Below are positions 11,480 to 22,639 of a stretch of DNA of 64,000 nt, in pieces; position 1 is the first letter of the stretch, and each line of letters starts with the position of its first letter. This stretch comes from Odobenus rosmarus divergens (taxonomy: Eukaryota > Chordata > Mammalia > Carnivora > Odobenidae), in contig NW_004451672.1 in the NCBI RefSeq assembly GCF_000321225.1, forward strand, positions 162,753 to 226,752. The letters run 5' to 3'. The notes under the pieces are model-generated. The model ran no database searches and had not been told where the DNA came from. It saw only the letters and a program-made list of their open reading frames with translations. Made by a program: the position numbers and the translations under genes.

Positions 11480-12567
11480 ACTTTGATCAAAACTTCGACA
11501 AATTTACTTCAAAAATAGTTTTCCAAAATGTGTGAGCCCCCGTTAAAAACCAGGACATATGCACGTGTGCAGGCCATCTAGATACACTTCGCAGAAGAAC
11601 AATGTTACAGGACATCTTGATAAATTATATTATCCTATTATAAATTTCCCCATGAGATCCTGTGATCATGAAGCATTCCAGCTAAGCTGACCCATGATAT
11701 TGCGATGCTGGGTGTGCCGTTCCAGGCTGTGGTCAGCCGTTGGCAACAGCACAATGCTCCCAAACCCGTAGGTTACCTGTTAGAGGCCTTGGTCAATACT
11801 TCAAAGCTATGGTGGCATCATCGCAAATTATCTCCATGTGTTAACATCAGAAATAGGAAAATACATCCCTGATTATCTGTTTGCAACATGTCATGAGAAG
11901 AGATCAAATATAAGGCTTTAGTACTAATTCTGGCTTAATCCATATCCTCAGCAGGTACTTTTCTTCCCGGGAGGGGTTCTGGTGTCTGTCGATTGGGCTG
12001 TGCAGGGTGATGGGTAATTTAGCGTCCCCCGGGCCACCCGGAGGCGCCTGCCGTCCCCAGCGGGCATGGGGGCGATTGCCTTCCCTCATTCTGTGGGTGA
12101 GCCTGATTCGCATGTTTCACATGCGAATGTGTTTCACTCATTTGCAGCCAAGAGCACCTCAGGGAGGAAAAGCTTCCCCTGGAAGGAAATGTTGGCAGGG
12201 TGTGGGAGCGCTTGCTCATTATTTCCAAATTAAATATCTGTCTCTGAGACTCAGGACCAGCCCTGTGTCATGTTGCATATTAAATTCAAGAGACACCTGG
12301 AAGGGTGAAAGCGCCGCGTCACAGACGGATTTGCCGTCGCCTCGCAGAGCTCATTTCTGCATGCCCCTTCTTGTTTCTTACTCTTTCCCTCCTCCTCTGG
12401 CTGCCGTCCCCATTCTGAGCCGCCTCGAAGGCATGTTTTAAAATGTTGACGTAATCACGCGATGCCCCTCAGACACACACCTACCAAAAGCTCAAGTTGG
12501 CATTTCGGCTCCACACTTGGTGGAATAAATCAATCTTTGATGTTTGGTTCTCAAGATCAGGAAATAC
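11480..12567. other. unique DNA with a palindrome
   Basis: No gene recognised. Overlapping open frames at 11904-12441 on both strands lie in a locally GC-richer stretch and do not look like known protein. A perfect 9-bp inverted repeat (ATTCGCATG, 5-base loop, CATGCGAAT) is at 12106-12128. Confidence 0.5.
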
Positions 12568-12925
12568 TTCGTCTTGGTGTGTTCAGGCTGCTGTAACAAG
12601 TACGGTAAACCGGGAGCCTACAAACAAGACATTCGTTTCTCGCTGCTCTGGAGGCTGGACGTCCGAAGTCCGGTTTGTGGCAGATCCGTACCCTGTGCCA
12701 GCCCACCTCCCGGCTTGGGGATGCGTCCTCTGCTTGTGTCCTCACACAGCGGGAGGGGTGAGGGGGCTCCCTGGGGTCCCTTTTTATTTTTATATTATTT
12801 TTTTCCTGGGGTCTCTTTTATGAGGACACTCATCCCATCGTGGGGGGCCCCAACTCCTAACACCATCACGTTGGTGGTTCCGTCTCAACATAGAAATTTT
12901 GAGGGGACACATTCAGACCACAGCA
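12568..12925 (-). mobile_element. MaLR-type LTR (MLT1/MST-like), antisense
   Basis: The plus strand is the complement of an MLT1-type LTR, in order: 'GTGTTCAGGCTGCTGTAACAAG', 'CTCTGGAGGCTGGACGTCCGAAG', 'TGTGTCCTCACACAGCGGGAGG', 'GGGGTCTCTTTTATGAGGACACTCATCCCAT', 'CAACTCCTAACACCATCACGTTGG', 'TTTTGAGGGGACACATTCAG'. A solo non-coding LTR of an ancient ERVL-related retroelement; no internal genes are seen. A T/A-rich insertion sits near 12780. Confidence 0.85.
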
Positions 12926-13429
12926 CACCCTAAAGGTACCTCAGGAAGTAAAGGTCCATGGGAATTCGCCATTCCCCTGGAAAAGTCTTTTTCAAATTTG
13001 AAAAATATATAGATACTTTATAATTAAAAAAAATCTTTTGATGTTAAATGTATTTTATGGTGATCTTTCTTAATTAGTCATAAAAATAATATAGATATAG
13101 GTATATCTTGGAGCTGTTATTCAACTACTAAGAAAAGGAAGTAAATTAGAAATTGAATTTGAAAGACTTTCCTCTCCCTCTTCCCTTGGGTTCATCTGCT
13201 GCAGGATTCTGACCTCAGCCTTGAGGCGGGACAGACAAGGAAGGCCTGTGCAGGGGTTGGGGGGGCAGCTGGTTGCAGAGTTGGGGTTTGTGGCAGCAAC
13301 CACGGTAAGCCAGAGGAGGGAACGCTGGGCCCCTGGGCGGCCAACACAGGGGGAAACCGCCCGCGCGGGGGGCAGCGAGTGAGCTCCCGCCGTGGTGAGC
13401 AGCCAGCGCGGACAGTCAGCCCGGCAGGT
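12926..13429. other. spacer between two LTRs, right half GC- and CpG-rich
   Basis: The left part is AT-rich. From about 13300 to 13430 the sequence is GC-rich with several CpGs (CCGCCCGCGCGGGG), too short for a normal CpG island. The open frames here are by-products of GC-rich composition. Confidence 0.5.
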
Positions 13430-13660
13430 GGATCGGTCTCCCAGGGCCCCCGTAACACGTTACCACCAACGGCTCAGACCGCCGGATGTCTCCTGTGATA
13501 GCTCAGAGGCCGCAAGTCGGAAGGCAGCTTCTCCCCCAGGATCATCCAGTGAATCTCTCCCTATCGCGATCTGCAGTCCCATCTGCAAAGTCCCTGTTGT
13601 CACGGGAGGGAACAGTCACAGTCACGGGATATCTTTGGGGGGGTCATGATGCAACCCTAC
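13430..13660 (-). mobile_element. MaLR-type LTR fragment, antisense
   Basis: 'CTCCCAGGGCCCCCGTAACACGTTACCACCAACGGCTCA' resembles the antisense MaLR end 'cctagggctgctgtaacaaattaccacaaa...ggctta'. 'CATCTGCAAAGTCCCTGTTGTCA' and 'GGGATATCTTTGGGGGGGTCATGATGCAACCCTAC' resemble its 'catctgcaaagacccta' and 'atatctttttggggggacac...caaccc' parts. Shortened and diverged. Confidence 0.6.
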
Positions 13661-16600
13661 CAGTGAATAGCCTAGGCGCCCCTGAGAAAGCACTCATCAT
13701 GTCTTAGCTTTCTATCTCATTGCCCAATCATGCCACCGACAATTCCGCTAAAAACAGTAGCCTGTACTTTTAAATTCGTATCTGGTTGAAGATCTTTTTC
13801 CTAATATCCCATAAAAGAAGTGCTTTCATCATGTAGACACAGCCTGTATCACGTGGACCGGATTTCCAGGTGAGGTGAAGGAGGCTGCTGTGTGGTGTGA
13901 GCCTTCCCGGGGGGCGGGGATGCATTTCTTTAGGTTCTGATCCATCTGTTCCCCGATATCACCGGATGTGCCAGCTGGCACGGAGGGCGGAAAACATGGT
14001 GGTGGCCTGGGCGGAGGGAAAGACAGAAGAGGAGGGGAAATTGGATTCCCGTGTAGGGGACCAGTTAACGGACTGCTCAAGGCAGACAGAAAAGAATGCA
14101 TTACCCTTTCCTTGGGGCTCTGCTAACCACATTCTGGTGGGGAGTCACACTTTATTTCTCATAGTGGATTGAACCTCCATGCCTTCTCAGATGGTATAAG
14201 CACAGAATCAGGGGGTTAAAACAGTATGTGCTTCACACCCCTTTACAGTTTGCCAAACGCGTGCTCTTACTTGATCTCTGCAGTGTCAGTGAGGCATATC
14301 TGCACCACAGTGTGTGGTAAAGCTGAGACTCAAGCTCATGCTTTCCTCTCCAGATGTCGACACTCAAACATGCTGGAGAAACAAGAGCTACACAAACTCA
14401 CATCCTGCGAAAAATTCCCACATCCTGAACCAGATGGGCAGTGATACACAGTCACTTTAAGAATAAAGCATGCCCTCAGCAGAACTCAATTGAGCATAAT
14501 CTGATTAAGAGGATTAGCATATCTAAAGAAAGAATGTGTCAATAAGAATTAAGAGATATGAACTGTGTCCATTCAAGTTGTCAGGTTCCTCCTGGTTTGG
14601 CAAGGAAGAAAGGATCGGTTTGTGTGGCACAGCCTAACTGGTGCGGGAAGCACCTCAGCCTCACAAAATCTCTTGCTATGAAAACCAAACCACACGGTTA
14701 ACTCCCTATGTCATGATGCCACGCTTGGGAAGAAATCATTCAGTAGTTTGACTTCCCAAGGACGGGGTGAGCATGTTGACTCACTACCTGGAAGACGGCT
14801 GCATTTTGCCTTGCAAAGTAGCAAAGCGTCTCCGTGCTTTTCCTGCATGTCTTTGAACAAGCCCATCATCTCTGACATCTGTTGCTTCCACTATTCCACA
14901 GCACCTCACGGTCTAATGGGTACCCCTTATTACTGTCATTATTATACTTTAGTCTTTACGATGTTTAACTTTGTGCTTACAAAATTTCCCACTGAATTGA
15001 TGGAATTGACTCAACCAATACCCTTCAAAGTGCACATGAGACCTCACCCAGTTTACTGCTTTTATAGATAAGTATAAACTTCTGTGATATGATTTCTGTA
15101 GAATAAGCCCCCAGGGAAGGGATTACTGCATCCAGCATATATGTATCCTATGCCACCCTAGTATCAGATACTCCTTGATGAAGGATTGCTCTGGGTTAGA
15201 TGCCATCAATACTCGGGTAATTCAGTGCCCCCTTACCCTTGCCCCCTTGTGCCATAGTTATAACTTAACACTAATTTAGCAAGTACAAGCCTTTACCACA
15301 GGTTTACTTTTATTTTAATTTCTTTAATTAATATAGATGATTCCATTTTCTGTTCATCTTGTGTGGATTTTCTGTAACCTTTTAAAAATGGCCCAATTAT
15401 TTATTTCATTTGATTTTCAAATACTTCCATATAAGCATGGCTTGAAGCAGAAATGATGCAGTTGCTGTAAGATCCATGACACGGTCGAAATGACAATGTA
15501 GTCCAGGGACTTCCCTGAACTCTTGAGGTCCTTTTCTGATCACAAATTGAAGTATTTGGAAGGTCTATAGGTAAATCTCTCACACTATTATTTAAGACTC
15601 TGCAGTGTTTTGCCAAAATGATCCTAATTCAATGTACACTGAGACAAATGACCAAAAATGCCAGTAATATGACATAAAACCATACTGATGATGTTACACA
15701 CCCTTTTATTAATATTTTATTAAGGTAATTTATTTCATGTATATTGATCAGGACTTGGAACTATAGACTTACATAGATAATCCAGTATCTTTTTATAAAT
15801 TGGAAAGGAAATTCCTTTTTTTTTCCATTTTTTGGCTACTTTTTTCATAACTTAAATTTGTCAATAACTTAACTCAATTATTTGAGTCTGATCGAGTACT
15901 TGGGAATGTCAAAGACGTGTATTTCATGCGATCTGACTGATGCCTTTCAGAGAATCACATGTGGGCTCAGTCCTTCCCCGGCTATGCCCTCCTTGGGTGC
16001 CTCCTGACCTCCTCCGTAATTACCCACCCACCCCTGGACAAAGCCGGGTTTCCTGCGCCCACAGTGAAAAGTCTTTCTCAAGCACAGACAGATTACATCG
16101 ACTGTCTCTCCCATCCAAAGACCTGTCCCTCTGCTACGGAAGGAAATTAAACTGACTTGGCATCGTTTGTCCCTCACAAAGCACAGCTGACTCTTCTCCA
16201 CCACCTTGTTCTCTTCCAGGTGATTGCAAATTGATTCCTTGACAGTTTGTTCCAATTCCTTCCCAACTACAGAAAATTTAAGCTGAGCAGTTAGTGATTA
16301 TGGAGATAAAACTTCTTTTAATTTCAGAAATGAGCTGTGTCATCAGTCCTCCCTGTGACTTCAGGGACGCTCTGTGACTGCTGTAGGTTATCACGAACAC
16401 CTGCTGTTACCTAAGAGCAAGCCATCAGGGCTCCTGGTCTGGCTCCCCTCTCCCCCACTTGTAAACTCTCTCTCGTCCCCTTCTCTATGCTAGGTACACT
16501 TACTACAATCCAGCACATGCCTCTCCACTTACCAGATTTTCTTGTCATTGTTAGAGTTATTGATGTTCCCATATAGAGATGAATCATTCATCTGATACAA

Positions 16601-17879
16601 AAAACGAAGGGTCAGCTGGAGGAATTAAAAAGCTCTTACAGCTGAAATTCTTTCAGGCGCTTGGATATAATCTTCATGTTGGAATATTGCAGACTTTATC
16701 CAGCGCCCCACAACTTCCCAGATGACTGTTCAATTGACTACATGTGTTGAGATTCAGATCACCAAATAATTATTCACAGATTGTAAGAAAAAAGACTTGC
16801 AGGGTTTTATAGAATCTGTGATGAGGAGGGATAATATGACTTCAGTTGTATGAGAAAGCATTCTGGAGTCAACAAATGGGTTTCAAAGTATTGAGCCAAA
16901 TATTCTTGATAAGAAGGCTCCTCTTGGAGTTTTGATTAGGGACCGACGGGAACCCATTATTTTTTGTTATATTTTCTAGTCTGTTGCCATCCGACGGCTG
17001 CACCAGGAATAATTTGCTGAATGGCACATTTACGTCCTGAACCAAGGGAAGCCAACCACAAAAGCACACAACACTCGCTAAGCTCCCCAGATAGGCTGGG
17101 ACCTCTGACACCCTCCAAAGCCAACACTAGCACAAGCTACTGATATGGTTCCCAAAGCAGCACAATGCTGGAGACGAAGTGATCTTCAAAACCTACGTCC
17201 TTGCTGGAGCGGGGTCTGAAAAAGAACACGAGTTTAGCAAATAAAAGCCTGCCTTATTCAATTCAGGGACAAAACACTTCAGTCAGCTCTGAATCCAGGG
17301 TCTGGGATGGTCACTGAGGCCTGGCAGACCTCACTGAGAGCAAGAGATCTGTGTTTTTACACCACTGGCCTCACCCAGGTGCAGGTGCTGCTACTTCTAA
17401 GAAAGCTGAATTACAAGGCAAGGAGGGGCAGAGTAAACTGGGAGAAATCTCAGAGAGATTTCATGTACCCAGTCAATTCTCAACAAAGGAGAGGTATGAC
17501 TGAATCGCAAGTGGACACTGTGTAATGGCACTCCCTTCTTTCTGTCGATTTGGTAGGACTATATTACAAGGGTAAAACCAAAGCTCTCCTCTTATTGACT
17601 ACGATAAAAGCCGAATGGTCCGTGTTTCTCGTGCGGCATTTATTTCAGTTTTGTCCGATCTTTCCTTTGATTGCATCCTGCGTCATTTGATGGGAATGGC
17701 CATGAAGATTCAGTCTTCGATCCTGAGAGCAGTAAAACTCCAACTAAACAACCAACCAAACAACTGACCAACTGCCCCCACACACAAACACACATTCCCA
17801 CAAAAACAAGAAAAATGGACAATACGAGCCAATAGACATGTGGTCAGAGAAGCTTCTTTTGAGTATGCACTATCTCAGA
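13661..17879. other. long non-coding stretch
   Basis: No gene recognised over 4.2 kb. A possible MIR remnant lies at about 14240-14360 (ending 'TAAAGCTGAGACTCAAGCTCATG'), low confidence. Overlapping short frames near 15940-16255 and 16869-17111 show no recognisable family. A 24-bp word at 17462-17485 recurs exactly at 19128-19151. Confidence 0.5.
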
Positions 17880-19990
17880 CACAGTAAAGTTCACGACGAG
17901 TGGGTTGCTGAGGCATGCACGTACATGCGTAACTTGGAAAGAGGCTCGAGGACCGTTTTCCGTTTTAGCTGTACTCCTCTGCATTCCCACAAGCAACATG
18001 GGAGAGAACCCCTGTTCCACATCCTTGGGGCATTTGCACTCATTATTGTCAGGCATGTTGTGTTTTGTTTGTCTTCTGCCCAGGTATACAGTGGTATCGC
18101 ATTGTGGCTTTATTTTCAGGTCCCTAATGACCAACAAAGAGAAGCACCTTTTCCGGTGTTTATTTGCCACCAGATTCTCTTCTTTGCTCCAATGTCTGAA
18201 TTGTTTGCCCTGTTTTACTGGGTCATCCATTATAGTTGTATATTGAGAGATCTTTGTGTACTTTCTACACAAGTCCTTCCTCAGATATGCATTCTGCCAA
18301 TACTCTCTCCCAATTTGTAGCTTTGTGTACGGTTAAGTTTGTTTTCATAGGCTTCACTGTATCTTTGAAGAGCAAAAGTTTTTAATTTTGATGAAATCTT
18401 GTGTCATGATTAGAACACTGCCTGATTTATGGGAAACACTCAATAAATATCTATGAAGTGGATAAATAGCCCACTATTTGAATGCAACTCTTAGCATTGA
18501 TTTCCCCCATTAAGTTATTAATGTTTTTTCAGATATAGGTCATGCTTTTTGTGTTATGTCACAGAAATTTTTGCCAAATCCAAGGTCACAAAAATTTTGT
18601 TTTCAGACTTTTAAGGGTTTTTTTTTTTTTGTATTTTGTGATTTGTTTTAATATTGTAGAAGGTATGTGTTAAAGTTCACTTTTTTTTTTGCAGATGGTT
18701 ATTCACTTGTCCCATACCATTTATTGAAAAGAATATCCTTTCTTGATTAAATTGCTTATGCATCTTTGTTGTAAATCAATTGAATAAATATACAAACATG
18801 AGAAGATAGCCATTTTTAAACTGATCTTTGTGTCTCTGCTTTTGTCAATATCATAATATCACATTCTCTTGATGACTGTGGCTTAGATAGTAAACCTTGA
18901 AATAAAGTACTAAAGATCTATACATTTGTTCCTGCTTTTCAAAATTCTTAAGACTATTCTATTCCTTTGATTTTCTTCCACATACATTTTAGAATCAGCT
19001 TCTCAGCATCTATTCAACAATCCTGCTGGAATTTTGATTGGTATTTCTTTGAACCAATTAATCAATCTAGGGAGAATTAATATCTTAACAATATTGAGTC
19101 TTCCAATCCATAAACATGATATCTATCCATGTACCCAGTCAATTCTCAACATAGGGGTGATGTTCCCACTTTGTAGGATTATTCTCTAAGCTTCAGGGGT
19201 TTGGGTACTATTGTTAGTGGTACTGTATTTTAATTTTAACTTTTTTAAATTTCTCATTGTTTGTATACTGGTTTCCATGTATTGGCCTTGTATCCCTATA
19301 CTTTCATAAAATTATTTATTGCTTCTACAAGAGTTTGTAGATTCTTTGGTAGATACTATGTAGTCAATTATGTTGTTTGAAAATAGAAACAGTTTTGCTA
19401 TTTCCTCACTAGACTATTTAAATTTCATATCTTTTTCTTGCCTTATTGCACTACTTAAAACTTCAGTCACAAAACTGAGGAAGGGTGATGAAACAGACAT
19501 GCTAGACTTGCTTGTGATAAGTATGTGTTTTCATTTTTACCTAACACAAAATACATTTTAACGGGCTTTGTATTTTTCTCTTTGACCCATGGGCTATTTA
19601 GAATTCTATTTTTAAATTTCCAAATATTTGTGGGCTTCTCAGATACCTTCTATTTTATTTCTTCATTTTTCTTGTCAGAGAAAATACTTTGTATGATTTC
19701 AGTTATTTAAAAGTTGCTATGGCTTGTTCTGTGGCTCACAGTATGGCCTATTTTGGTGAATGTTCTGTGTGTCCATAAGAATAATGTGCATTCTACTGTT
19801 TGGGGGCTGAGTGTTGTATACATGTTAATTAAGTCAAGGTGATAGATGTTTTTGTTCAGATATTCTTAGTCCTTGCTGATTTTTCATCTGCTATTACTTT
19901 GATTCCTAAGAGAGGAGTGTCAAAGTGTTTGAATAAAATGGTAGCTTGGTCTGTTTCTCCTTTCCATTGTGATAATTCTTTCTTTTTAAA
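17880..19990 (-). mobile_element. old L1, antisense, with internal deletion
   Basis: The plus strand follows antisense L1 order: 3' UTR-like 'GCATTCCCACAAGCAACATGGGAGAG', 'ACATTTTAGAATCAGCTTCTCAGCATC', 'TTGATTGGTATTTCTTTGAACC', 'AATATTGAGTCTTCCAATCCATAAACATGA', then at about 19560 'CTTTGACCCATGGGCTATTTAG' and 'GAATGTTCTGTGTGTCC', which belong far upstream in ORF2. The stretch encoding most of the reverse-transcriptase core is missing between about 19500 and 19565. Open frames on either strand here (up to 160 codons at 17838-18320) are chance frames over this element. Confidence 0.85.
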
Positions 19991-20535
19991 AATAATTTGG
20001 GGATAATCGTTTGTTTTGTTCCTTATTAAGCAGGAATATTTGTACTGATGGAGAATCTGGTTTATATCCCAAATTCCTTTTATAAGACCCTAGGAGTCAG
20101 CTGATTTCTGAAGCTCAGAATTTGGGGTGTTTTAGAATGATGATATGGTGCTTGAAAGAGATATCATGTAAGGCTTGGAATCAAACACATTAACATCTCT
20201 GCAGGGAAATATGCAGATATTGGCACTCAGTGGGTACAGAAAGACCTTCATACACAGCCTCATTTAGTTCAGTCCATGAGTGTTCCCAATGAATTAAGAC
20301 AAAACTTTCAATTGTCAAAGATGTTGGATTTGGGAATAAGAGATAAGGGATCATGGGACTGCAGCAGCACGTATTTATAGATATTAATACTATAAATTAT
20401 AATTAGATTGCTAGCTAAGTTTACTAAGAGCATAGGAAAAAAACACAAAGAAATGATTAATAATAAAATGATTGTTTCAAAGTAGCTGATGGGAAACACT
20501 CATGAGCCTATCACACCCATGTGCTTATATCCATC

Positions 20536-20555
20536 ATATATATATATATATATAT
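20536..20555. repeat. (AT)n microsatellite
   Basis: Ten uninterrupted AT units in AT-rich DNA. Confidence 0.9.
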
Positions 20556-21411
20556 TCACACTCATTATACCTAGATATATAAATTCAAACACACTCATGC
20601 CTCTTGTTTTAAAGTGAGAGCTGAGTGTCCAATAATGGGGCTATTAAGTCTGGTCAATATTAAATTCTCATCAATAATTAAATAACCAGAATTCCCTTTT
20701 AAGCTATTAGATCTTAGAGCAAAACTTATTTTTGTAATTGAATTACTCTTATGAAAGCAACGAAAAATCTTTTATTTCTTTTAACAGCCTGTCAGTTTAT
20801 TATGGGGAAACAACATTTTATTTAACCACATCTAATTGAAACCCACTTTCTGAAAGAAGAATCCTTTGCAGGGTATGGAAATAAGACTCAGGTCTTAGCC
20901 ATGCCTGGTCCTCCATAGGTATTTGATGCTAATGACACCCCCTGACCCCCTTCCTTACTGTCAGTGCCAAGACTGGCTGTTTCTTGGCCTGGTCTACTGA
21001 CCTTGTAACTTGCTTCTAAATGCAACTTCTGTTTCTTGCCATGTTTCTGTGATACTTGAAGAGTTGAAAGAACAGAAGCAAACTGATCTCATGTAAAAGC
21101 AATTAAGCATGTACAGATTCTCTGCTCTAATGAAAGTATATTGCCAAATCAATCTCATGTTACATTTTAACCTAAAAAGCAATATTTCCCCAAATCTGTT
21201 TAATCTTCAATTAATCATTCAGAAAGTCTGATAGACTTAAGGTTTAATCCACTCATACTCTTATTACCTACAAAATGCCAGGTTCACATGATCTTATTGA
21301 TGATATCTCACAGGTTAATGAATTTAAAAGTTCTTACAAATTAAAGTTTCCACACGATCTTTGCTCATGTGGAAACTAAATACTCAGAAGTTCACAAAAT
21401 GTCTTTGTTGC

Positions 21412-21429
21412 AACACACACACACACACA
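21412..21429. repeat. (AC)n microsatellite
   Basis: Nine AC units in a row. Confidence 0.9.
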
Positions 21430-22413
21430 TACCATGAGGATTGTGTCCTTTGTATTTTCTTTGAAAATGAAATATCTACATTCTTCTGAATATCCATACA
21501 AATGATTTGGAAAACAATTTAAATAAATAGCTTTTTCAAGAATAAGAATCTCTGATGATTTAAAGCTTCTGAAATCCTAAGAAATTACTAAACACTCTCA
21601 TTGCACTTAAAACATATTCACCTTTTCTCAAAATTTTGGGCTGTCAACTTCTGTTCCATATTAATGAAGTTAACATTGATATATTGATAATCAATTATTG
21701 ATACCACATAACTGAGGTATCAAAGACAGCTTGTAGGAAAATAGATTTAATATTATTATTTGAAAAGTAATTTATTTTGTATTATTTCTTCACAAAGTGT
21801 CTCCTCTAAGTCTCCATGAATTATTTCCTTATCATTTAGTTGTGACAACAGCATTTCTCGAAGTGTTTGTTTGTATCTGTCTTTACAAGGGTGACAACAC
21901 GAGGAACATCCTTCCTTCTTTGCCAAAAGGATGAAAGGAAGCTCAGCAACATAGGGGAGAAATAAGATACATATGCTGATCCATGTAAACAGGCTATTTC
22001 AGATGCTGGATCCCCATTCAGATTGTTTCTTCACGTACTCATGTATCGGCATCATACGATGCATTTTTGCTACTTGAAGGTAGCTAATCTTTCAAGTTTT
22101 CCTTTCTCCCTATCTTCTCCATGTGCTGTTCGAAAATAAGTGTCCTGATAAAACCATCCCCGACGGCCTTAATTTAGTGCAGAGATGACATCCTAGTCTA
22201 GGAGGCAGGTTTCTCCTCCTCTCAAGCTGAGAAATCCAAGAGTGGCTCAAGGAATGCTATCCAGACCCCCAAGGGCAGAAAGACACCCGCCGGATGTATT
22301 ATAATCTATGTGCATTTAATTTCTAGGCCAGAAATCTGCCTTGAGCTTCTGAAAAGTATAGCAATCCTTTCACGGATTCTTGAAATTCACGATTTTTAAA
22401 ACTAAAAATAGCA

Positions 22414-22627
22414 GAGCACTTGGGTGGCTCAGTCGATTAAGCAGCTGACTTTTGGTTTTGGTTCACGTCATGATCTCAGGGTTGTGAGATTGAGCCCCGT
22501 GTCAGGCTCTATGCTCAGCGTGGAGTGTGCTGGAGATTCTCTCTCTTCCTTGCCTCTGTCCCTCCTCCCCCTCACGTGCTCTCTCTTTCTAAAATAAATA
22601 AATAAAATCTTTAAAAAAAAAAAACCT
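22414..22627 (+). mobile_element. Can-SINE, older subfamily
   Basis: Head 'GAGCACTTGGGTGGCTCAG', then 'TCATGATCTCAGGGTTGTGAG', 'TGGAGATTCTCTCTC', AAATAAATAAATAAAATC and poly(A). The TGTGAG and GGAGATTCTC variants mark an older subfamily than the copies at 43889 or 48719. Perfect 12-bp target duplication CTAAAAATAGCA at 22402-22413 and 22628-22639. Confidence 0.95.
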
Positions 22628-22639
22628 CTAAAAATAGCA

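Larger units (their letters stand above)
19991..22413. other. AT-rich non-coding DNA
   Basis: No gene recognised. It holds an (AT) run at 20536-20555 and an (AC) run at 21412-21429. The part from 20620 to 20860 is repeat-free and rich in TAAT words and could be conserved non-coding DNA (speculative). CTAAAAATAGCA at 22402-22413 is a SINE target duplication. Confidence 0.5.

Noticed and set aside
17838..18320. 160-codon frame, plus strand
   Set aside because: Most of it is antisense to the 3' part of an old L1; overlapping frames on both strands show it is chance.
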